Source: Embleya sp040605455 (GTDB taxonomy: Bacteria > Actinomycetota > Actinomycetes > Streptomycetales > Streptomycetaceae). Taken from it: DNA of 64,000 nucleotides. This document shows positions 48,089 to 55,900 of the stretch, in pieces. Position numbers and translations under genes: made by a program. The DNA is taken from contig NZ_JBEXCV010000014.1 in NCBI RefSeq assembly GCF_040605455.1, forward strand, positions 30,429 to 94,428, written 5' to 3'. Under the pieces are notes generated by a model. The model did no database searches. It had not been told where the DNA came from and saw nothing but the letters and a program-made list of their open reading frames with translations. Positions within the stretch are counted from its first letter, which is position 1. Each line of letters starts with the position of its first letter.

Positions 48089-48208
48089 GCTTGGCCGCCC
48101 AGACGACCGGAGGCCGACCCATCAGCCTGTCCGGCGTTTGAGGACGACAAGCCGAAGTCGGCCCACCCCACGACCGGGCCGGGCCGACTCGGGCCCGCGA
48201 CCGACCCC

Positions 48209-49171
48209 CTAGCCCCCCAGCCCCGCGATCAACTCGTCCGCAGCCGCATACGGATCCAAATCCCCCGAAAGCACCCGCCCGGCAAGCGCGTCGAGCCGCA
48301 GGCCCCCCCGCAGGTCGCCGATCCGCGCCCGCAGCGCGGTGACCGCGATCGCCTCGACCTCGTCGGCCACCCGGCGTTGCCGCCGCCGGGTCAGCTCGCC
48401 GCCGGCCTCCATCCAGGCCCGGTGCTTCTCCAGCGCCTCGACCACCTCGTCCACCCCCTCGCCGCGCGAGGCCACCGTCTTGACGATCGGCGGACGCCAG
48501 TCCCCGGGGCCGCGCACCTCGCCCAGCGAAAGCATGTGGCCGAGCTCGCGCGCGGTGGTCGCCGCGCCGTCCCGATCCGCCTTGTTGACCACGTACAGAT
48601 CGCCGATCTCCAGGATCCCGGCCTTGGCCGCCTGGATCCCGTCGCCCATCCCAGGCGCGAGCAGCACCACCGTGCTGTCCGCCATCGAGGCGATCTCCAC
48701 CTCGGACTGGCCCACCCCGACGGTCTCCACGATCACCACGTCGCAGCCCGCCGCGTCCAGCACACGCAGCGCCTGCGGGGTGGACCAGGACAGCCCGCCC
48801 AGGTGCCCGCGCGAGGCCATCGAGCGGATGTACACCCCGGGGTCGGTCGCGTGGTCCTGCATCCGCACCCGGTCACCGAGCAGCGCACCGCCGGAGAACG
48901 GCGAGGACGGGTCCACCGCGAGCACGCCCACCCGCCGGCCCAGCCGGCGATAGGCGCTCACCAGCGCGGTGGTGGAGGTCGACTTGCCCACGCCGGGCGA
49001 TCCGGTCAGCCCGATCACGTACGCGTTGCCGGCCAGCGGCGCGAGCGCGGCCATCACCTCGCGCAGCTTCGGCGACGCGTCCTCGACCAGCGAGATCAAC
49101 CGGGCGACCGCCCTCGGCTTGCCCTCCCGGGCCTGGGCCACCAACGTCGCGACATCCATCCCCGACCTCAT
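48209..49171 (-). CDS. meaB: MeaB/ArgK-type G3E GTPase, mutase chaperone
   Basis: This 320-residue GTPase loads and protects B12-dependent acyl-CoA mutases. The Walker A loop is GSPGVGKST, switch segments include VDPSSPFSGGALLGDR and IVETVGVGQSEVEIASMADSTVVLLAPGMGD, and the guanine motif is NKADRDG, all standard for MeaB/ArgK. The C-terminal helices form the dimerisation arm. It follows the thiolase gene on the same strand with a terminator-like hairpin between. The nearby IcmA-type mutase and the methylmalonyl-CoA mutase expected elsewhere are likely clients. Some MeaB relatives are fused to mutases; this one is free-standing. Confidence 0.92.
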   Translation of the reverse strand: MRSGMDVATLVAQAREGKPRAVARLISLVEDASPKLREVMAALAPLAGNAYVIGLTGSPGVGKSTSTTALVSAYRRLGRRVGVLAVDPSSPFSGGALLGDRVRMQDHATDPGVYIRSMASRGHLGGLSWSTPQALRVLDAAGCDVVIVETVGVGQSEVEIASMADSTVVLLAPGMGDGIQAAKAGILEIGDLYVVNKADRDGAATTARELGHMLSLGEVRGPGDWRPPIVKTVASRGEGVDEVVEALEKHRAWMEAGGELTRRRQRRVADEVEAIAVTALRARIGDLRGGLRLDALAGRVLSGDLDPYAAADELIAGLGG

Positions 49172-49200
49172 GCGCCACCGCTTCCCTGCTCGGATATGCC

Positions 49201-49266
49201 GAAACGACCCCGGAGTCGGCGCGGCGCCACACCGGGGTGTGCGCCACGCGACTCCGAGATCGTTTC
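49201..49266 (-). terminator. Long hairpin between thiolase and meaB
   Basis: GAAACGA (49201-49207) pairs with TCGTTTC (49260-49266); inside, CCGGAGTCG and CGACTCCG, then GGCGC-CACACC and GGTGTG-CGCC continue the stem with small bulges. It lies 83-148 nt past the thiolase stop and also in the meaB leader, so it may attenuate readthrough. Confidence 0.75.
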
Positions 49267-49348
49267 AGGTGGGTGTATCACCGGGAACCGCCCGGTCGGC
49301 GCCACCCGCCGAACGGGTGCCCGGGCCCGGCGCCGCGACCGGACCGGT

Positions 49349-50536
49349 TCAGTTGCCCGGGACCGTGATGATCAGCGCGTCGCCCTGGCCACCGCCGCCA
49401 CACAGCGCCGCCGCGCCGGTGCCACCACCGCGCCGCTTGAGTTCGAGCGCCAGGTGCAGCACCACGCGGGCGCCGGACATGCCGATCGGGTGACCCAGGG
49501 CGATCGCACCGCCGTTGACGTTGACCTTGTCGGTGCCGACCCCGAGGTCGCGCATCGACTGCACGGCCACCGCCGCGAACGCCTCGTTGATCTCGATCAG
49601 GTCCAGGTCCTCGACGCTCAGGCCCTGCTTGCCCAGCGCGTGCTTGATCGCGTTCGAAGGCTGCGACTGGAGCGAGTTGTCCGGGCCCGCGACGTTGCCG
49701 TGCGCGCCGATCTCGGCCAGCCACTCCAGGCCCAGTTCCTGGGCCTTGGCCTTGCTCATCACCACGACGGCGGCGGCGCCGTCGGAGATCTGCGAGGCCG
49801 AGCCCGCGGTGATCGTGCCGTCCTTGGTGAACGCCGGCCGCAGCTTGCCCAGCGACTCCGCGGTGGTGTCCGGACGGACCCCCTCGTCGGTGGCGAACAC
49901 GATCGGCTCGCCGCGCCGCTGCGGGATCTGCACCGGCACGATCTCGGCGTCGAAGACACCGTTCTTCGCGGCGGCGGCGGCCCGCTGGTGGGACAGCGCC
50001 GCGACCTCGTCCTGCTCCGCGCGCGAGATGTTCAGCTTGCCGTTGTGGTGCTCGGTCGACTCACCCATCGGGATGTTTTCGAACGCGTCGGTCAGGCCGT
50101 CGTAGGCCATCGCGTCGAGCATCTCGACCGCGCCGTATTTGAAGCCCTCGCGCGACTTCGGCAGCAGGTGCGGGGCGTTGGTCATGGACTCCATGCCGCC
50201 CGCGACCACGATGTCGAACTCACCCGCGCGAATCAGCTGGTCGGCCAGCGCGATCGCGTCCAGGCCGGAGAGACAGACCTTGTTGATGGTGAGGGAGGGC
50301 ACGTTCATCGGAATGCCGGCCTTGACCGACGCCTGGCGGGCGGGCATCTGCCCGGCGCCCGCCTGGAGCACCTGGCCCATGATCACGTACTGGACCTGGT
50401 CCCCGGTGATGCCCGCGCGCTCAAGCGCGGACTTGATCGCGAAGGCGCCGAGGTCGGTGCCGGAGAAGCCCTTGAGGGATCCGAGCAGACGACCCATGGG
50501 CGTGCGGGCCCCGGCGACGATGACAGAACCGGCCAT
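49349..50536 (-). CDS. Acetyl-CoA C-acetyltransferase (thiolase)
   Basis: This 395-residue enzyme condenses two acetyl-CoA to acetoacetyl-CoA, or reverses that in beta-oxidation. The nucleophilic Cys lies in INKVCLSGLDAI (near residue 89), the His in GGAIALGHPIGMSG and the second Cys in AALCGGGGQGDA. The start at 50536 follows GGAGG by 8 nt; an upstream extension lacks family similarity. Together with ccr, and a dehydrogenase and dehydratase encoded elsewhere, it can supply butyryl-CoA and ethylmalonyl-CoA. It diverges from mce, and the TACC box between them may control both. Confidence 0.93.
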   Translation of the reverse strand: MAGSVIVAGARTPMGRLLGSLKGFSGTDLGAFAIKSALERAGITGDQVQYVIMGQVLQAGAGQMPARQASVKAGIPMNVPSLTINKVCLSGLDAIALADQLIRAGEFDIVVAGGMESMTNAPHLLPKSREGFKYGAVEMLDAMAYDGLTDAFENIPMGESTEHHNGKLNISRAEQDEVAALSHQRAAAAAKNGVFDAEIVPVQIPQRRGEPIVFATDEGVRPDTTAESLGKLRPAFTKDGTITAGSASQISDGAAAVVVMSKAKAQELGLEWLAEIGAHGNVAGPDNSLQSQPSNAIKHALGKQGLSVEDLDLIEINEAFAAVAVQSMRDLGVGTDKVNVNGGAIALGHPIGMSGARVVLHLALELKRRGGGTGAAALCGGGGQGDALIITVPGN

Positions 50537-50750
50537 GAGGGTGGCCTCCACAACTTTATGGTCGGGGTGCCATCGCCAGGCGGTCCGGACGACGTGCGGC
50601 ATCCCCGCGACGGACGTGAAGTTGTTCCGGAACCTACCCGGAAGGGCCGCGACCGTGGCAGGGGGCTCCGATGTGACGGAACCCACCATCTCGGGCTGCC
50701 CACACCGAGTGTGCTCTCGCCCATAGTCTCGTTTGGACGGGCCGGGTATC

Positions 50751-50763
50751 TACCAGCAGGTAA
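50751..50763. promoter_or_regulatory. TACC-N4-GGTA box between thiolase and mce
   Basis: CTACC-AGCA-GGTAA lies 32 bp before the mce start codon and about 215 bp from the thiolase start. It is the same box type as at ccr and the TetR gene. Confidence 0.55.
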
Positions 50764-50794
50764 CCCGGGTACTTCCCACAGGCCTTTGGAGGCC

Positions 50795-51238
50795 ATGGTG
50801 CTCACGCGTATCGACCACATCGGCATCGCCTGCCACGACCTCGACGCGACGGTGGCGTTCTACACAACGACCTACGGTTTCGAGGTGTTCCACACCGAGG
50901 TCAACGAGGAGCAGGGCGTCCGCGAGGCGATGCTCAAGATCAACGAGACCTCGGACGGCGGTGCCTCCTACCTCCAGTTGCTGGAGCCCATCCGAGAGGA
51001 CTCCACCGTCGCGAAGTGGCTCGCCAAGAACGGCGAGGGCGTGCACCACATCGCCTTCGGCACCGCCGACGTCGACGCGGACTCGGCCGCGATCAAGGAC
51101 AAGGGCGTCCGGGTGCTGTACGACGAGCCGCGTCGTGGTTCCATGGGTTCGCGCATCACTTTCCTGCACCCCAAGGACTGTCACGGTGTGCTCACCGAGC
51201 TGGTGACCTCGGCCGCGGACCCCGACGCGGAGCACTGA
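50795..51238 (+). CDS. mce: Methylmalonyl-CoA epimerase
   Basis: This 147-residue vicinal-oxygen-chelate protein interconverts (2R)- and (2S)-methylmalonyl-CoA. It has two paired modules with metal ligands in TRIDHIGIACHDLDATVAFY and GVHHIAFGTADVDADSA, and the C-terminal Glu in CHGVLTELV. The ATG at 50795 has GGAGG only 2 nt away, so the GTG at 50798 may be the true start. The enzyme connects the mutase and Ccr-derived pools used for central metabolism and polyketide extender units. It is followed by ccr in the same direction after 247 bp with its own operator-like box. Confidence 0.92.
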   Translation: MVLTRIDHIGIACHDLDATVAFYTTTYGFEVFHTEVNEEQGVREAMLKINETSDGGASYLQLLEPIREDSTVAKWLAKNGEGVHHIAFGTADVDADSAAIKDKGVRVLYDEPRRGSMGSRITFLHPKDCHGVLTELVTSAADPDAEH

Positions 51239-51404
51239 GCCGAGCACTCGGCCCGCGCCGACACTCGGCGTTCCGGAGCCTGCCCGCGACATCTCGCGCG
51301 CGGCGCCGGCCCCGACCACACCTCGCGAACCCGACAACCCGTCAAGCAACCGGCGCAGTTCCTGCGACTCCGCCTCTTGTCGGGTTTGTGCCGACCGCCT
51401 ACCG

Positions 51405-51418
51405 TTACCGGCGGGTAA
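51405..51418. promoter_or_regulatory. Perfect TTACC-N4-GGTAA operator upstream of ccr
   Basis: TTACC-GGCG-GGTAA (51405-51418) is a full dyad 67 bp upstream of the ccr ATG. It is the best example of the box found at five promoters in this region. Confidence 0.6.
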
Positions 51419-51485
51419 GTTCAGCGAAGTTCAACAAACCCTCATGTTGTCTCATGCTTCAACCGCCGACCCATGGAGGCCGACG

Positions 51486-52823
51486 ATGAAGGAGATCCTC
51501 GACGCCATCCTCGCGGGGGACACCCCCAAGGAGGCGTACGCAGCGCTCCCGCTTCCCGACTCGTACCGCGCCGTCACCGTCCACAAGGACGAGGAGACGA
51601 TGTTCGAGGGCATGGAATCGCGGGACAAGGATCCGCGTCAGTCGCTGCACGTCGAAGACGTGCCGCTCCCCGAACTCGGCCCCGGCGAAGCCCTCGTCGC
51701 CGTGATGGCCAGCGCGATCAACTACAACACCGTGTGGACCTCGCTCTTCGAGCCGGTGTCCACGTTCCGCTTCCTGGAGAAGTACGGCCGCAACTCGGAG
51801 CTCACCAAGCGGCACGACCTGCCCTACCACGTGGTCGGCTCCGACCTCGCGGGCGTGGTCCTGCGCACCGGCGCGGGTGTCAACGCCTGGAAGCCCGGCG
51901 ACGAGGTGGTCGCGCACTGCCTGTCCGTCGAGTTGGAGAGCGCGGACGGGCACGCGGACACGATGCTCGACCCCGAGCAGCGAATCTGGGGCTTCGAGAC
52001 CAACTTCGGCGGTCTCGCGCACCTGGCCCTGGTCAAGAGCAACCAGTTGATGCCCAAACCGGCACACCTGTCGTGGGAAGAGGCCGCCTCGCCGGGCCTG
52101 GTCAACTCGACGGCGTACCGCCAACTCGTCTCGCGCAATGGCGCGGGCATGAAGCAGGGCGACAACGTGCTGATCTGGGGCGCCTCCGGCGGCCTGGGCT
52201 CGTACGCGACACAGTTCGCCCTCGCCGGCGGCGCGACGCCGATCTGCGTGGTGTCCTCCGAGGACAAGGCGCAGCTGTGCCGGGACATGGGCGCCGAGTT
52301 GGTGATCGACCGCCGGGCCGAGGACTTCCGCTTCTGGAAGGACGAGCGCACCCAGGACCCGCGCGAGTGGAACCGGTTCGGCAAGCGCATCCGCGAACTC
52401 ACCGGCGGCGAGGACGTGGACATCGTTTTCGAGCACCCGGGTCGCGAGACGTTCGGCGCGTCGGTGTACGTCACCCGCAAGGGCGGCACCATCGTGACCT
52501 GCGCGTCGACGTCGGGTTACATGCACGAGTACGACAACCGTTATCTGTGGATGAGCCTGAAGCGCATCGTCGGCTCGCACTTCGCCAACTACCGGGAGGC
52601 GTGGGAGGCGAACCGTCTGGTGGCGAAGGGTAAGATTCACCCGACGTTGTCGCGCACCTACGCTCTGGAAGACACCGGCCAGGCGGCCCGGGACGTCCAC
52701 CGGAACCTGCACCAAGGCAAGGTGGGCGTACTGTGTCTTGCACCGGAGGAGGGCCTGGGGGTTCGGGACGCCGAGATGCGAGCGCGGCATATCGACGCCA
52801 TCAACCGCTTTCGTAACGTCTGA
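51486..52823 (+). CDS. ccr: Crotonyl-CoA carboxylase/reductase
   Basis: This 445-residue medium-chain dehydrogenase family enzyme reductively carboxylates crotonyl-CoA to (2S)-ethylmalonyl-CoA with NADPH and CO2, and can also give butyryl-CoA. Family blocks include INYNTVWTSLFEPVSTFRFLEKYGR, LPYHVVGSDLAGVVLRTG, the nucleotide-binding WGASGGLGSYATQFALAGG and the C-terminal HRNLHQGKVGVLCLAPEEGLGV. Length is normal. The ATG at 51486 follows GGAGG by 6 nt. It supplies the ethylmalonyl-CoA pathway and polyketide extender units. A meaA/ecm mutase gene, the usual neighbour in some streptomycetes, is not adjacent. scy follows after 138 bp. Confidence 0.95.
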   Translation: MKEILDAILAGDTPKEAYAALPLPDSYRAVTVHKDEETMFEGMESRDKDPRQSLHVEDVPLPELGPGEALVAVMASAINYNTVWTSLFEPVSTFRFLEKYGRNSELTKRHDLPYHVVGSDLAGVVLRTGAGVNAWKPGDEVVAHCLSVELESADGHADTMLDPEQRIWGFETNFGGLAHLALVKSNQLMPKPAHLSWEEAASPGLVNSTAYRQLVSRNGAGMKQGDNVLIWGASGGLGSYATQFALAGGATPICVVSSEDKAQLCRDMGAELVIDRRAEDFRFWKDERTQDPREWNRFGKRIRELTGGEDVDIVFEHPGRETFGASVYVTRKGGTIVTCASTSGYMHEYDNRYLWMSLKRIVGSHFANYREAWEANRLVAKGKIHPTLSRTYALEDTGQAARDVHRNLHQGKVGVLCLAPEEGLGVRDAEMRARHIDAINRFRNV

Positions 52824-52961
52824 CGGCGGTCCCTGGATCTGAGACCATTCTCCCTGGTAGTCAATGCGGTACGGGCGGTTCCGGATGTACTACGGGATCG
52901 CATCGTCACCAACCGGTCGGAAACGGCCGATTTGCAGTACTGAAACGTACGCGGCCAGGGG

Positions 52962-55900
52962 ATGGAGTGGGACCCCACAGTGCGGGGCTACGACCGCTAC
53001 CAAGTTGACGAGCACCTCGAACTGCTCGACGACGAGATCAAGCGGCTGAAGAAGGAGCGCGACGACACCGTCGCACACGCGGAGGACCTCGGCTATCAAG
53101 TCGAGGTTCTCCGCGCGAAGCTGCATGACCTTCGCCGCCAACTCGCCACGCCCCGATTCGACAGCATCGGCGGCCAGGCCGAGCAGATGCTGCGCAACGC
53201 CCAGTTGCAGGCCGATCAGGTCCGTGCGGACGCCGAGCGTGAACTCCAGGAGTCGCGCGCGACCACGCAGCGCCTGCTCCAGGAGGCCGCCGCGCGCTCC
53301 GCCCGGCTGGAGGCCGACTGGCAGGCCGAGGTGATGGAGCGCCGCCGGCGTCTGGACGAGGAACTGGCCCAGGCCCGCCAGGCCACCGAGACCCGGGTCA
53401 ACGAGAACGTCGCGTGGGCCGAGCAGTTGCGTGCCCAGGCCGAGGAGCGTTCGCGTCAGCTCCTGGACAACGCCCGCACCGAGGCCGAGCGGATCGCCGC
53501 CGCGGCGCGCGAGCAGGCCGTCGGCACCAGTGAAAGCACCCGCGCCGAGGTCGAGTCGCTGCTCTCGCGGGCCCAGAGTGACGCGGACCGGGTGATCGCC
53601 GAGGCCAAGGCCCGGGCGAGCACGGCCGTGGACCAGTCCGAGCAGTTGCGCACCGAGACCCGCACCCGTGCGGAGAGCCTGGTGGGCGACGCCCGGGTCG
53701 AGGCGGCCCGGATCATCGGCGAGGCGCGTTCCGAGGCCGAGCGGGTCACCGGCGAGGCCGGCGCCCGCGCGCAGGGCGCCTCCGAGAACACCGCAAAGCT
53801 CCTCGAATCAGCCCAATTGGAGATCGAACGGCTGCGCGCCGAGGCGGCCGGCGAGGCGGACCGCCGACAGGCGGAGGCCCAGCGCCTGCTCCAAGGCGCC
53901 GAGGTCGAGGCGAGCGAGAAGCTCGGCAAGGCCGCCGGCGACGCCGAGGCGTATCTGACCAAGGCGCGCGCGGAGGCGGACAAGGTCACCGCCGAGGCTC
54001 GCGCCGGCGCCGAGCGGCTGCGCGCCGAGGCACTCGCCGAGGCCGACCGGCTGCGCGACGAGGCCCGCACCGAGGCCGAGGCGCTGCGTACCGACACCCG
54101 CGCCGAATTGGACACCGCCCGCGAGGAAACCCTGGCCCGGGTCGACGAGTTGGAGGCCGGGGCGCGCGCGGAGATCGAGCGTCGCCGGCAGGAGGTGGAC
54201 CGACTGCGGGCCGAGGCACAGCAGTTGCTCACCAACGCCGAGGCCGGCGCCGCCGAGCGCCTGGAGACCGCCGCGCGGGCCGCGGACGACCTGATGGCCA
54301 AGTCCCGGTCCGAGGCGGACCGGGCGCAAAGCGAAGCCCGCACCGAGGCGGACGAGTTGCGCGCCCGTGCGCAGGCCGACGCCGAGGCCGTCGAAATGCG
54401 CACCCGCGAGTCGAGCGATCGACTGGCGAACGAGGCCCGCGAGTACGCGGACCAGGTCCGCGCCAAGGCCGCCGAGAGCGCCGAGGAACTGCTGGAGACG
54501 GCCCGCGCCGAGACCGGCAAGCTGCGCGAGAAGGCGGTCGCCGACACGCACCGTCTGCGCGAGCTGACGCAGCGCCAACAGGCCGAGGCCGTCGAGGAGT
54601 TGCAGCGCGCCCGGGACGAGGCGCAGAGCCTGCGCGACGAGGCCGCGAGGGTCGCCGAGCAACTGCGCGAGGAATCGACCGCGCAGGCCGCGGAGCGGGT
54701 CGAGGCGGCCCGGACCGAGGCGGAGCGGGTGCGCACCGAGGCGGCCGAGAACGCCGGTCGCTCGCACGCCGAGGCCGAGGAGCTGGTGGCCAAGGCCCGG
54801 ACCGAGGCGCTCAAGGCCGCGACCGACGCGTCCCGCGCGGCCGAGGAATTGATGCGCTCCGCCGAGCAGGCCGCGACCGAACTGCGCGACCAGGCCGTGG
54901 CACAGGCCGAGGCGGTGCGCACGGAGGCCGAGCGGCAGGCGGCCGAGCTGCGTGCCCGCACCGAGGAACTGCGCTCGCGCGCCGAGCAGTCCGCCGGCGA
55001 GGCGGAGGCCGCGCTGGACCAAGCCCGGGCGGACGCCCAGGCCACCATGGAACGAGCCCGTGCCGAGGCCGGCGCACGCACCCAGTCGGCCGCGGTCAAG
55101 GCGGACGAGCTGATCGGCAAGGCCCGCGAGGAGGCCGAGAAGGTCCTCACCGACTCCCGTGAGGAGGCGGACGGGATGCGCTCGGCCGCCCGCCGGGACG
55201 CCGCCTCGATGCGCGAGGAGGCGGAGACCGAGGCGCGCACGCTGCGCGAGGAGACCGAGAGCGCGGCACTGACGCTGCGCGAGGAGAGCACCGAAACGGC
55301 CCGCACGCTGCTGGCCGGAGCGGACGCGGACGCGACCCGGATGCGGACCGAGGCCGAGGCCGCCGCGCATGCGCTGCGCGAGAAGACCACCGAGACGGCC
55401 CGTTCGGTGCTGGAGCAGGCCGACGCGGAGGCCGAGCGCATGCGCACGGAGGCCGAGACGGCCGCCCGCACGCTGCGCGAGGAGACCACCGGAACCGCGC
55501 GTTCGGTGCTGGAGCAGGCGCACGCCGAGGCGGAGCGCATGCGCACCGAGGCCGAGGAGGCCGCCCACACGCTGCGCACCGAGACGGCCGCGACCGTGCG
55601 TGCCGCGCTGGACAAGGCCGAGAAGGACGCCGCGCGGGTGCGCGCGGAGGGCGAGGAGACCGCGCTCGGCATCCTGGAACAGGCCGACGGCGAAGCCCGC
55701 ACCCTGCGCCAGGAGGCGACCGCGGCGCTGGCCGCGGCCAAGTCCGACGCGGATGCGGCACGGGCGCAGGGCGAGACCGACGCGGACCGGGCCAGGTCCG
55801 AGGCGCAGACCGCCGCCCGGGCGCTTTTGGAGCGGGCCGAGCGCGACGCCGAGCAGGTGTGCACCGATGCCGAGACCGCGGCCCGCACGCTGCGGCAGGA

